Shown here piece by piece: positions 1-8,471 of a stretch of 64,000 nucleotides of DNA. The stretch comes from Butyrivibrio fibrisolvens. Its GTDB lineage: Bacteria; Bacillota; Clostridia; Lachnospirales; Lachnospiraceae. Within the stretch, counting starts at the first letter, position 1, and each line of letters opens with the position of its first letter. The stretch is from the NCBI RefSeq assembly GCF_023206215.1, contig NZ_CP065800.1:434001-498000 (forward strand), in the 5' to 3' direction. Below the pieces are notes generated by a model that saw only the letters and a list, made by a program, of their open reading frames with translations, ran no database searches and had not been told where the DNA came from. The position numbers were made by a program, and so were the translations under genes.

Positions 1-80
1 CCGTACATGTCCTTCTCAGACAAGAGTTTTAAGATCAGCATAGTCATGCTTCCGGAAATTAAAGATTTATCAATAGCCAT
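1..80 (-). CDS. PadR-family transcriptional regulator (5' end only)
   Basis: The gene runs off the left edge; only about 26 codons from the ATG at 80 are present. The N-terminus (MAIDKSLISGSMTMLILKLL) is the typical opening of PadR winged-helix repressors, whose first helix is followed by LSEKDMYG. A strong ribosome binding site (GGAGGAC) sits 2-9 bases upstream of the ATG. PadR proteins usually repress their own promoter and often a neighbouring transporter. The 61-bp palindrome just upstream (127-187) is the obvious candidate operator. Confidence 0.8.
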   Translation of the reverse strand, partial: MAIDKSLISGSMTMLILKLLSEKDMY

Positions 81-126
81 AGTGTCCTCCTTGTTGTAGT
101 TATCTGAAATGTTTAGTTTTTATAAA

Positions 127-187
127 ATATATAGGCCGCCGATATAGTGTGTAGATTATCTATATACTATATCGGCAGCCTATATAT
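127..187. promoter_or_regulatory. 61-bp near-perfect palindrome upstream of padR
   Basis: Two 30-base arms (127-156 and 158-187) are reverse complements with only three mismatches, centred on position 157. The element lies 47 bases upstream of the padR start, where an autoregulated promoter would be. It has no U-run, so it is not an ordinary terminator. A PadR operator is the likeliest reading; a structured leader in the padR mRNA is the alternative. Confidence 0.6.
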
Positions 188-221
188 GTCAACTATTTTA
201 TTCAGCATCAGATAAACATCT

Positions 222-263
222 AAAAAACGAACAGGGTCCCAGGTATTTCTACCCGGGACCCTG
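222..263 (-). terminator. Intrinsic terminator of the candidate RNA
   Basis: On the minus strand a 13-position stem (251-263 with 232-244, nine consecutive pairs, one mismatch, three more pairs) is followed by TTCGTTTTTTAG. It ends a transcript coming from higher coordinates before the padR palindrome and start codon. Confidence 0.75.
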
Positions 264-483
264 CTGCTATCTTTATAGCAAAACTTCTGACTCGAGCATT
301 TCCCCAAATGCTCATCCCCACTTTTTCCACACTTACGGATGTGAACTAATTCATCTGACTTTACTTAAGATAGTAAGTCTTTCAGTTTTCGGATTAGCCT
401 CTTATGAAGGCTACTCCAATGAACCGTTAATAATAAATTTCTTGGGTGATTTACTATTACGTTTCACTTATTTGCAGCAGGCA
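222..483 (-). ncRNA. Candidate structured non-coding RNA, unidentified
   Basis: About 260 nt on the minus strand with no convincing reading frame. The 5' end (481-474, CCTGCTGC) is complementary to the segment just before the terminator (267-260, GCAGCAGG), giving an 8-bp closing helix. Inside are several hairpins, including a perfect GAGCATTT-GGGG-AAATGCTC stem at 314-295 and a GCTAT-AAAG-ATAGC stem near 282-269. A promoter-like pair (514-519, 491-496) places the start a few bases before the closing helix. The 3' strand of that helix overlaps the terminator stem by 4 bases, as in riboswitch expression platforms. I did not match it to 6S, tmRNA, RNase P, SRP RNA, T-box or common riboswitch consensus motifs. 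Confidence 0.45.
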
Positions 484-490
484 CAAAGCT

Positions 491-519
491 ATAATGTCAT
501 TGCTTTTCGGTCCTTCTAA
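491..519 (-). promoter_or_regulatory. Promoter candidate for the 222-483 RNA
   Basis: On the minus strand TTAGAA (519-514) and CATTAT (496-491) are spaced by exactly 17 bases. The predicted start near 483 coincides with the 5' strand of the closing helix. The -35 is a weak match. Confidence 0.4.
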
Positions 520-822
520 GCGCCGGCTACATGTTCACTATACAATGACTAAAAATGTCTATCTCAATTTTCTGACGAAATGCACGTTTCACCCGACGAA
601 CTGCATAAAATGCGATATATCGTCATACTATTCGAAATATCATTTATGCGCAATCATCCAATCAAATCCTTATTAACTCTATGTTTATCACGTATTGTAT
701 ATGTTTTAACGTTTTTTAAGCAAATATTTTGACGCTCTATTTACGTTATAACGTACGGTTTTTCCGATGAAATGCACCATAAATGTACTCAAATGCCCAA
801 ATCAAAACTCAAACTGACATAT

Positions 823-850
823 TGTATACACAAAGTATACATGTGATAAT
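823..850 (+). promoter_or_regulatory. Operator-like inverted repeat over a promoter
   Basis: TGTATAC (823-829) and GTATACA (835-841) form a perfect 7-bp inverted repeat with a 5-base spacer. It overlaps a plausible promoter, TTGTAT (822-827), 17 bases, GATAAT (845-850), ahead of the gene at 893. Bound repressor would block this promoter. The cognate regulator is not known; GntR and LacI families use sites of this general form. Confidence 0.5.
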
Positions 851-892
851 TAATATCAATTAAATTGAATATATAGGAAGGAGATACTTTTT

Positions 893-2656
893 ATGGGGAA
901 CTATCGTAACTTCACTCTGACTACGTACTTCGTAGCTCAGGCAACTGCTACTATCACAGAAGAAGATCTTGAGAAGCAGCTTTCTTTTATACTTAAGCAC
1001 ATAAGACTTGATAAAGTATACCTTGAGCCATGGCGCGGTCTTATGGCTTCGCATGAACAGGTAGAGATGTGCAAGAGAGTATTTGAAAGACACGGAATCA
1101 AAGTCTCAGGCGGGATCACTACTGTAATCCCAACTCCCGAAGGAGACAAAGAAAAGGCCAGGCTTTTTGACACTTTCTGTTATAACGATCCCAAGATGAG
1201 AGCAAAGCTCAGGGAAGTAACAAGCTTTTTAGGGGCTCATTTTGACGAATTTATAATAGATGATTTCTTCTTTACTAACTGCATGTGTCCGGAATGTGTT
1301 AAAGAAAAAAATGCCTTTAATAAGTCTCATGGCATAGAAAGCGGATGGCAGGAATACAGACTTGATCTTCTAAAGAGAATCAGCAAAGAAGATATAATAG
1401 CTCCTGCAAGAAAAGAAAATCCGAACATCAAGATCACTATCAAATATCCCAACTGGGCAGAAAGCTACCAGGAAACAGGCTATAACCCTAAAGAACAGCG
1501 CGAGCTTTTTGATAACATCTACACAGGAACAGAGACTAGAGATCCTGTATCAACTGATCAGCACCTGCCAAGGTACCTTAGCTACAGCCTCATGACCTAT
1601 TTTGAGAACATGTGGCCAGGTCATAACGGTGGCGGCTGGTTTGATACTTTTGATATGCATATCACAGAGCATTATCTTGAACAGGCTTACCTCACAGCCT
1701 TCTCACAGCCAAAAGAACTGATGCTCTTCTGTTTCCAGTCAATATATGACAATATGTTCACGCCGTCCCTTGGATTCCAGCTTGATAAGCTTGATGATGT
1801 TATGGACAAGGCCGGAAAACCTGTTGGAATCACCTGTTATCTTCCTGACAACTGCCAGGGCGAAGACAATATTCAGGACTTCCTTGGAATGGCGGGTCTT
1901 CCTATAGTATGCAGTCCATATTTTCCGGACAAAGAAGATCAGATCATGCTCACAAGATCGTCAGCATATGATCCCGATATTATTGAAAAGCTTGAAAAGT
2001 ACCTTAGAGAAAAAGGCGGCAACGTCCTTGTAACAACAGGATTCTGGGAAGCAGTAGGTGAAAAGGGCTATGACCTTACATCAATAAGGCTTCGTGGAAG
2101 GAAGATAAGTGCAAACAGATACAGAATTGAAAGCGCCGCTGCAAAAGGGCATCCAACTTACTCATTCCCTTACAGCGATAAGCCTGTAACTATCCCTGTA
2201 GCTGAGTTTAGAAACAACTCTACATGGGCTGTTGTTAAAGCTTCCCATGACGAAGAAAGCTTTGGAATACTCCTGCGCGATGATTACTGCGACGGACATA
2301 TCTGGACAATTGCAGCACCTGACGCATTCCCAGATTATTACAGAATGCCATCTCCTGTACTTAGCCGCATAAGACAGGCACTTTCTGTTAATGGAATATG
2401 GTTTGAAGGACCTTCAAGAATCAGCCTCTTTGCTTACGACAACGATTCCTTCATCATATATCCATATGTAATGGACAACGTACAGCATGAAGAAATACTC
2501 GTACACGTCGCAGGCGCCAAAGCCTTGGAAGCATCTCCCAAGCGCTTCCCTATGGAGAATAGCCGAATAGAACCGCTCTATTATGAAGGCGACGAAGCAG
2601 TGTTCAAACTAGGCACAGATCCTGGAGTATTCAGAATCTTTTCAATAATAAGATAA
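893..2656 (+). CDS. Unrecognised TIM-barrel-like protein, possible glycoside hydrolase
   Basis: A 587-residue cytoplasmic protein with no signal peptide or membrane segment. Residues 100-140 contain a strand-like stretch FDEFIIDDFFFTNC followed by MCPEC, giving Cys130, Cys132 and Cys135. This pattern (acidic residues at a strand end, then a Cys cluster) is seen in uncharacterised TIM-barrel putative glycosidases. Later segments (an Asn-Met-Trp-Pro-Gly-His loop near 240, and a beta-rich C-terminus resembling the last domain of GH42-like proteins) support a sugar-active role but do not prove one. The start has a strong site, GGAAGGAGAT. The gene is monocistronic between an operator-like repeat and a 22-bp hairpin. 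Substrate unknown. Confidence 0.5.
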   Translation: MGNYRNFTLTTYFVAQATATITEEDLEKQLSFILKHIRLDKVYLEPWRGLMASHEQVEMCKRVFERHGIKVSGGITTVIPTPEGDKEKARLFDTFCYNDPKMRAKLREVTSFLGAHFDEFIIDDFFFTNCMCPECVKEKNAFNKSHGIESGWQEYRLDLLKRISKEDIIAPARKENPNIKITIKYPNWAESYQETGYNPKEQRELFDNIYTGTETRDPVSTDQHLPRYLSYSLMTYFENMWPGHNGGGWFDTFDMHITEHYLEQAYLTAFSQPKELMLFCFQSIYDNMFTPSLGFQLDKLDDVMDKAGKPVGITCYLPDNCQGEDNIQDFLGMAGLPIVCSPYFPDKEDQIMLTRSSAYDPDIIEKLEKYLREKGGNVLVTTGFWEAVGEKGYDLTSIRLRGRKISANRYRIESAAAKGHPTYSFPYSDKPVTIPVAEFRNNSTWAVVKASHDEESFGILLRDDYCDGHIWTIAAPDAFPDYYRMPSPVLSRIRQALSVNGIWFEGPSRISLFAYDNDSFIIYPYVMDNVQHEEILVHVAGAKALEASPKRFPMENSRIEPLYYEGDEAVFKLGTDPGVFRIFSIIR

Positions 2657-2672
2657 AACATAAAAACAAAAA

Positions 2673-2719
2673 CCCCTTCGGATTTGCCGGAGCTGACAGC
2701 TCCGGCAAATCCGAAGGGG
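2673..2719 (-). terminator. Strong hairpin between convergent genes
   Basis: A perfect 22-bp stem (2673-2694 with 2698-2719) with a 3-base loop separates the plus gene ending at 2656 from the minus gene ending at 2753. On the minus strand it is followed by TTTTTGTTTTTATG, so it is best read as the terminator of the U32-like gene. It may also stop the plus transcript. Confidence 0.8.
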
Positions 2720-2752
2720 ACGATACCTTAATATATGGACGATCTGGCTATT

Positions 2753-3706
2753 TTACTCTCTCACAGCCTTGGGTTTTGCAAGATTTATGATCTTGTTCGC
2801 TGCAAGGTTTGTAAGAAGAAGGAGCTCTACATCATCCCTGTACTCAGGCTTTGCGAAGTAGTAGGCATATGTCTTAACAAGAGAGAAGATGTTAGCTGTC
2901 CTACCCTCGATCTTGAAGTTCTTAAAACCCATGGGTATATATTTGTCCCAGATAGCATCAGGGCTTATGTGAGTTTTGTACTTCCTTGTAATGGACGGCA
3001 TTGAGTTATCGCCGTAGGAGCACTCCCATGGAATAAGGGGTTTTTGCTTATCCTTTGGAAGCTTTCTGTTCTCTAATGTGATTCTGTTATTCTCGCCTAT
3101 AACCCTGTAATGCTCTGCTCTTCTGGGGCAGTCCGGAATGCAGCAGGCGTTGATCAAAACTTCGCATCTTTCCTTGTCGATGATCTTGTCTAGTTCATCG
3201 AAATGGTTGTTCATATTGTAATCAAGAACTACGAGGTTATAGTCTTTTTTCAGCTCCTCATTAACACCGTCAATAGTTCTGATGCACTTGCAGGTAGAGC
3301 TGTTGAGTTTAAGGTTTGGATGAGTCTTTCTGATATACTCTTCAAGAATAGGAGATACTACAAGAACTCCGTTCAGCTTCTTTTTAGTATCGATCTGATC
3401 AAGGCAGAAATTGCAGTACTCGTTCTCTAGATCAGCTTCTGTGATAGTCGGATTGGTATAGGTATATCTTACAGCAACGTTCTTGGCATTAATAGCTCCT
3501 ACAACGCCTGTTACATATTCTCTTGCGCACTGATCTCCTGCGCTGTATCTGCCGCTACTCCAAAGTGATGCTGGAAAATCGCCAAAGACAGACGAAATCT
3601 TAACGCCTTCTCTGAAATACTTCGGAAATCTTTCAAGCATGTCTATAAGTAACATATTAAGTGGAAAATTATACCTAAGCCCCGGTATATGAAATAGTGC
3701 CTCCAT
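2753..3706 (-). CDS. Peptidase U32-like / UbiU-like protein
   Basis: A 317-residue soluble protein. The segment MGFKNFKIEGR near residue 273 matches the conserved 'FKIEGR' strand of the peptidase U32 (collagenase-like) family, which includes the iron-sulfur proteins UbiU and UbiV. Cysteines occur as pairs or triplets (YCNFC, TCKC, ACCIPDC), which would suit metal or Fe-S binding. The classical U32 signature around a Gly-Ser-Leu-Cys is not obvious, so this is a divergent member. The start has AGGGGGAT upstream. It lies alone between the ABC-operon terminator (3721-3759) and its own terminator. Function unknown. Confidence 0.5.
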   Translation of the reverse strand: MEALFHIPGLRYNFPLNMLLIDMLERFPKYFREGVKISSVFGDFPASLWSSGRYSAGDQCAREYVTGVVGAINAKNVAVRYTYTNPTITEADLENEYCNFCLDQIDTKKKLNGVLVVSPILEEYIRKTHPNLKLNSSTCKCIRTIDGVNEELKKDYNLVVLDYNMNNHFDELDKIIDKERCEVLINACCIPDCPRRAEHYRVIGENNRITLENRKLPKDKQKPLIPWECSYGDNSMPSITRKYKTHISPDAIWDKYIPMGFKNFKIEGRTANIFSLVKTYAYYFAKPEYRDDVELLLLTNLAANKIINLAKPKAVRE

Positions 3707-3720
3707 AGCTGTATCCCCCT

Positions 3721-3759
3721 AAAAAATATGGTCTGCCCACGAAATAGATCGTGAGCAGA
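3721..3759 (-). terminator. Terminator of the ABC exporter operon
   Basis: Minus-strand stem TCTGCTCACGA / TCGTGGGCAGA (3759-3749 with 3742-3732, one G-T pair) with a 6-base loop, followed by CCATATTTTTT. It lies between the permease stop and the start of the U32-like gene. Confidence 0.7.
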
Positions 3760-3844
3760 TAAGAAAAAAATACCTTATGCACTATTCATTTTACAATTAT
3801 TGCTAATAATTCTCTTCCCATATATTGCTTTTTTGTACCAGTAT

Positions 3845-6436
3845 TTATACCGCATCTTCTTTTAACGTTTCGATTATATTGTCATCTTTGATCTTATGGA
3901 TACTTAGGCCCATGCTGATACCAAGTATTGCAAATACCGCAGCTATAACTACGGCATAGAAATCCAGATTGGGCTTAAAGGCATAAAGAGCCGAGTCAAA
4001 TGAACGGTACATCATATAGCTTATGAAAAGTGATAATGGAATTCCCCATAATAGAGCCTTAAAGCCATAAAGGAATACTTCAAGCCATATCATCTTCTTA
4101 AAGCCTTTATTATCAAGGCCCACTGACTTGTACATTGCAAACTCTTTCCTTCTAAGGAGTACTCCTGTAGAGATAGTGTTAACAATATTGGCAACAGCTA
4201 TGAGAGTTAATAGTATGGAAAAACCGTACATAGCAGTGTTCAGCATAAGAGTGATAGTGTCCATGATCTTAAGAGAACCTGTAAGATCCTGACAGAAATA
4301 GTTATGATAACCTTCCTCGTTCAAAATCTCATTGATCTTAGCAAAGACTTCTTCGTTATTACTACACTCTACGCCAAGATCGAGAGTGAGCTTATCAGCT
4401 GGCAGCACCTCTTTGGCCTTATCATAATATACTGACCTTGGTACATAGACTGTCATCATACCAGCAGGTGTGTACTTATAAACCTTATTGTCATCACTAT
4501 ACGGTACAATAGCTGCAACTTCGATTGCAGGTGGGAATCCTAAAGCTTCATCATAATGAAGGCTCTGACCTATGATCTTATCATTAAAAACAGGCGTATC
4601 ATTTTCTTCATGGAAATAGCTGTTTAGAAGGACGCCTCGTAATTTTCCGGAATAATAATCATCCCTTGAAAGACCATTATCATCCAGTATCTTGTCAAAA
4701 TCCTCATCATCAACTATTGCTACAGCCATAGTATAAAGGTCAAATGCATCCGGCTTATCCCTAAAGCTCTCTGTAAGGAAGTCTCTATTTGCTATATCTG
4801 TATTTGCAAGAGTTGTATGTATGTCATCAGGCTTTTTCTTAAATGTAAAATGGATCATGCCGGCGCTATAGACAGCTTCTACTCCGTCTATTTCTTGGAT
4901 ACGGCTTCTAAGTCTGTCGCTTTCATCAACCGAACAGGATGCTATGATCTTATAAGGAATATCAACGTCATATCTGTTAGCCCTTGCAATTGATCTGCAC
5001 ATAAAATTAATAGTAAGAAAAAGGATTATAGAAACTGCAATAGAGACTGTAATAACCTTGCCCTTTATTCCGTTTCTTTTGATATTCTTATAGGCAAGCT
5101 CTCCTTCGTAGCCGAATATCTTGCTAACAAGAGGATTTACGCGAAGCTTTCTTGCCTTTACCTTGATAGTCGTGCTCTGTCTAAGGGCATCGATAGGCAT
5201 GATCCTGGCTGCCTTAATGCCGGGTACCAGCACAGATATCAGAATTGTAAGTGCAGCAAAAAAGACTATAGCTATAACCACAGGCATCTGTACTACTATC
5301 GGAATCGTACCTCTCATTCCTTCTGCGCCTGCAAGTATATCCGCTTCAAGGATCCTGCTTCCTAAAGCAGCAAGTGTAATCCTGGTTCCAATATAACCAA
5401 ATAATAGTCCAAGAGGGATGCCGACCATTCCAAGGACGAATCCTTCGTAGTAGATTGAAAATCTCTTATGCCTGGCAGTTGCACCAACACTTGCCAGCAT
5501 TCCAAGATATCGCATTCTCTCTGTAAGAGACATACCTATTGAGTTGAATATCAATATAATTGAAGTTCCAATAACTATAGCAAGTGCAATCCCCAGCATT
5601 ACAAAAAAGTTCTTGTAAGATCCGCCGCTTCCTTCAAATGCAAACCTGCTTAGCATATATTCTGTATTTATAGTATACTTCTCTATTCCATACTTTTTTG
5701 CAAGATCTTTGACCTGTCTGATGGCAGAGCTGTCGCACTTATCCAGCATTATAAAAACCTGCGCTTTATCCTGAGAAGGATAATAATCTTCATCAAGTCC
5801 CCTAAGGATGTCCCAATCCTTGGTAGGCCTGTTACCATGCAAGATAGCAGTAATAGTGCAGGTCTCAACAGACTTTTTCTCAAAGCGTTCACCTGATCTG
5901 TAGTTACCTCCCAGATAAGAAAAGCCTTCAAGATCATCATCAATATATCTGTAGCCTTCCTCAAATGTGAGAGTATCGCCTACTTTCAGATCAAGGCCGT
6001 CATCTTTTAGGAACTGCTCTTCTACAGCAATCTCTGATGAATCTGATGGAAGTGTACCATCATAGTCAGAAACAACGCTCATAGAATAATCTCCCATGGT
6101 TGCATGCTCTATATTGCCAACTTTATATCTTTCTTCTGTATCTGTTATAAGACGTACGCCTGTCTTCTCCTCGTCGAGTTCTCTAAGTCCGACAGTTTTA
6201 AGGCTCTTATCTTTAAGCAGCGCCTGATACTGAGCTCTGGATACTTCATCAAAAGAAGCATGTGCAGAGCCGGAAGTCTGAACTGATATATAGCCAAAAA
6301 AGTTAAAGAAAGAGAAAACTCCCAGAAGTATCGCACTGATAAGGGCTGTTGAAGTGGCAATGCCAAGAATTGTAACAATAGATCTTTTTTTATTCTCAAG
6401 AAGATGCCTTAGGGTTAGTTTGGATATGATATTCAT
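3845..6436 (-). CDS. ABC transporter permease, FtsX/MacB type
   Basis: An 863-residue membrane protein with the layout of large two-module FtsX permeases. An N-terminal membrane segment (about 17-45) is followed by an extracellular domain to about 270, three membrane segments (about 275-415), a second half starting with a membrane segment near 465, another extracellular domain, and three final segments. Such proteins export peptides, antibiotics or lipoproteins, or free antimicrobial peptides from targets, using the adjacent LolD/MacB-type ATPase. The start codon overlaps the ATPase stop (6433-6436), indicating translational coupling. The two-component genes upstream suggest induction by a cell-envelope stress signal. 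Substrate not predictable. Confidence 0.85.
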   Translation of the reverse strand: MNIISKLTLRHLLENKKRSIVTILGIATSTALISAILLGVFSFFNFFGYISVQTSGSAHASFDEVSRAQYQALLKDKSLKTVGLRELDEEKTGVRLITDTEERYKVGNIEHATMGDYSMSVVSDYDGTLPSDSSEIAVEEQFLKDDGLDLKVGDTLTFEEGYRYIDDDLEGFSYLGGNYRSGERFEKKSVETCTITAILHGNRPTKDWDILRGLDEDYYPSQDKAQVFIMLDKCDSSAIRQVKDLAKKYGIEKYTINTEYMLSRFAFEGSGGSYKNFFVMLGIALAIVIGTSIILIFNSIGMSLTERMRYLGMLASVGATARHKRFSIYYEGFVLGMVGIPLGLLFGYIGTRITLAALGSRILEADILAGAEGMRGTIPIVVQMPVVIAIVFFAALTILISVLVPGIKAARIMPIDALRQSTTIKVKARKLRVNPLVSKIFGYEGELAYKNIKRNGIKGKVITVSIAVSIILFLTINFMCRSIARANRYDVDIPYKIIASCSVDESDRLRSRIQEIDGVEAVYSAGMIHFTFKKKPDDIHTTLANTDIANRDFLTESFRDKPDAFDLYTMAVAIVDDEDFDKILDDNGLSRDDYYSGKLRGVLLNSYFHEENDTPVFNDKIIGQSLHYDEALGFPPAIEVAAIVPYSDDNKVYKYTPAGMMTVYVPRSVYYDKAKEVLPADKLTLDLGVECSNNEEVFAKINEILNEEGYHNYFCQDLTGSLKIMDTITLMLNTAMYGFSILLTLIAVANIVNTISTGVLLRRKEFAMYKSVGLDNKGFKKMIWLEVFLYGFKALLWGIPLSLFISYMMYRSFDSALYAFKPNLDFYAVVIAAVFAILGISMGLSIHKIKDDNIIETLKEDAV

Positions 6437-7128
6437 GATGCCATCACCCCGTCTTTCTTTGAATCTCTGGTAATATGGCCATCTTCTATAGTTATCACTC
6501 TGTCTGCTGATAGAGCTATCCTCTCATCATGAGTTATTATGATAACTGTCTGATTGTTTTCCTTATTGAACTTCCTAAGAAGAGAAATGATCTCCTTGCT
6601 GTTTTCAGAATCAAGGTTACCTGTAGGCTCATCTGCAAGAAGAAGAGCCGGATGATTCATGAGTGCTCTTCCTATAGAGACTCTTTGCTGCTGCCCGCCT
6701 GACAGCTGGTTTGGAAGGTGTGATAATCTTGCTTTTAGCCCTAGCTTGTCTACGAGTTCATTAAGAAGATCCTTATCAGGCTTCTTGCCGTCAAGAAGGA
6801 TTGGAAGTGTCATATTCTCTTCAACGTTCAGGATTGGGATAAGATTGTAAAACTGATATATCAATCCGATATTTCTCCTTCTAAAGATAGCAAGTTTGGT
6901 TTCATCAAGCTTACCTATGTCAGTTCCTGCGATATTGCAGGTTCCTGATGTAGGTACATCTACTCCGCCAAGTATATGCATAAGTGTAGACTTACCTGAT
7001 CCTGAAGGCCCCACGATTGCCACGAACTCTCCCTGTTCTACGTCAAAAGAGACATTTTTAAGAGCATCAACTCTTGTCTCTCCTTGTCCATACACTTTAC
7101 ATAAGTTTCTGATTTCTAAAATATTCAT
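6433..7128 (-). CDS. ABC transporter ATP-binding protein, LolD/MacB type
   Basis: A 231-residue ATPase with Walker A GPSGSGKST (40-48), Q-loop in LIYQFYNL (about 89-96), signature LSGGQQQ (142-148), Walker B LLLADEP (162-168) and an H-loop THDE. It powers the FtsX-type permease with which it overlaps by 4 bases. I place the start at the ATG at 7128, which has AAGGAGAT at the right distance, rather than an in-frame ATG 45 bases upstream. The gene follows the sensor kinase after about 300 bases. Confidence 0.92.
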   Translation of the reverse strand: MNILEIRNLCKVYGQGETRVDALKNVSFDVEQGEFVAIVGPSGSGKSTLMHILGGVDVPTSGTCNIAGTDIGKLDETKLAIFRRRNIGLIYQFYNLIPILNVEENMTLPILLDGKKPDKDLLNELVDKLGLKARLSHLPNQLSGGQQQRVSIGRALMNHPALLLADEPTGNLDSENSKEIISLLRKFNKENNQTVIIITHDERIALSADRVITIEDGHITRDSKKDGVMAS

Positions 7129-7428
7129 CGTATAAGTATCTCCTTTCTCAGTGCAAAAACATCTAATATCCAAGTGAACTTAATCGGTAATAGTTTTTCT
7201 ATTAATTTGATGAAAATGCCAAAAGAATCATTCACCTTTGCAATCTTTTCTTGTTCACTTGTGTTTTGCTGTTCTGAGAATAGATTATCGTAAAGACCTT
7301 ACTATCAAATGACTATTAGATTACAATTTAGTCATATATACTTATATCTCTACATTTATGATTAATGCCAGATAGATCTGCAATCCATTGTAGATACTAC
7401 GTCTGTATACATATATTGTCTTCCTCTT
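7129..7428. other. Intergenic region between kinase and exporter genes
   Basis: Three hundred AT-rich bases without an ORF. The ATPase ribosome binding site is at its left end. A promoter responding to the upstream response regulator is expected here by analogy with BceRS-type modules, but I cannot point to a specific box. Confidence 0.35.
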
Positions 7429-8427
7429 TCACAGGATTGTCTTGTAGAATCTAACTTTGAACCTGGTTCCTTCTCCTTGCCTGCTCTCTACAAGGATATC
7501 GCCGTGCTGACTTGTGATTATAGTCTTTGAAAGAGCAAGCCCTATTCCAACACTGTCTTTTCCCGCATTACTACCCTTATAGAATCTTTCAAAAATGTGT
7601 GGAAGCTCATCTTCTGCAATTCCGCAGCCATTATCCTTTATTTCTATTTCTGAATAAATGTTGGTTTCGTTTGCAGATATTTCAAGACTCCCGCCTTCAT
7701 CTATATGTTCAATGCAATTTTTCACAATATTCTGAAGAGCTTCTATGGTCCAGTTTCTGTCGCATTTTATGAGCATCTTTTTATTATCATGGTGATATGA
7801 GATGTTTTTAAGCTCAAGCTGAATCTCAAAAGGTTTCATCACTTCTGTGATAAGCTCGTCTGCCCTTGCTACTTCCGGCTTCATAGTGATAGTACCTGCA
7901 TCTATTTTGGATAGTTTTAGAAGCGTCTGTATAAGCCAGTTCATTCTGTCAAGCTGATGGGACTGAGTCGTAAGAAATTCAGTTCGTTTATGCTTATCAT
8001 CTTCTGTCATTAATAGATCATTCATCACTATCATAGATGTAAGCGGAGTTTTGAGCTGGTGGCTGATATCTGCAATAGCATTGGACAGAGCCACTTTATC
8101 TTTGGAAAGAAGTTCTTTTTGATGGCGAAGGGTTGATGTGGCTTTATAGATATTGGTCTTTAACAGTGACAGCTCACCTTCTTCCTGATCCAGGATATTG
8201 GGAGCCTCCCCGCCTGCAAGTACTTTCTCAAGATAGGAGCTAAGAGCACTGATGTCTTCATACCTTTTCTTGGTTATATAGACAAAGCCGCATGTTATAA
8301 GACTTCCAAGCCCGGTAAGTAGAATAAATGCGGCTATGCCATAAAGTGCATACCCGCATATAGAAGCTATAAGAGTAACCAGCGCTGCTGCCATGATCAT
8401 TGTCCGTAAATCTTTGTTTTTAAGCAT
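7429..8427 (-). CDS. Sensor histidine kinase, BceS-like (intramembrane-sensing)
   Basis: A 332-residue kinase with two closely spaced membrane segments (about 10-28 and 30-52) and almost no extracellular loop. A dimerisation helix carries the phospho-acceptor His123 in DISHQLKTPLT, then an N-box (NIVKNCIEH), G1 (DNGCGIAED), F-box (ERFYKG) and G2 (GIGLAL). Kinases of this build in Firmicutes usually sense antimicrobial peptides through a partner ABC exporter rather than directly. The exporter is immediately downstream, which fits. The response regulator gene is upstream, separated by a 280-nt hairpin element. Confidence 0.88.
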   Translation of the reverse strand: MLKNKDLRTMIMAAALVTLIASICGYALYGIAAFILLTGLGSLITCGFVYITKKRYEDISALSSYLEKVLAGGEAPNILDQEEGELSLLKTNIYKATSTLRHQKELLSKDKVALSNAIADISHQLKTPLTSMIVMNDLLMTEDDKHKRTEFLTTQSHQLDRMNWLIQTLLKLSKIDAGTITMKPEVARADELITEVMKPFEIQLELKNISYHHDNKKMLIKCDRNWTIEALQNIVKNCIEHIDEGGSLEISANETNIYSEIEIKDNGCGIAEDELPHIFERFYKGSNAGKDSVGIGLALSKTIITSQHGDILVESRQGEGTRFKVRFYKTIL

Positions 8428-8471
8428 ATAGGTTTTCTCCGGTTTTAGTACAAAAGGTTATTAGCAACCGT

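Noticed and set aside
446..676. Plus-strand 76-codon frame upstream of the 893 gene
   Set aside because: No ribosome binding site, no recognisable protein character, and it overlaps the candidate RNA and its promoter.
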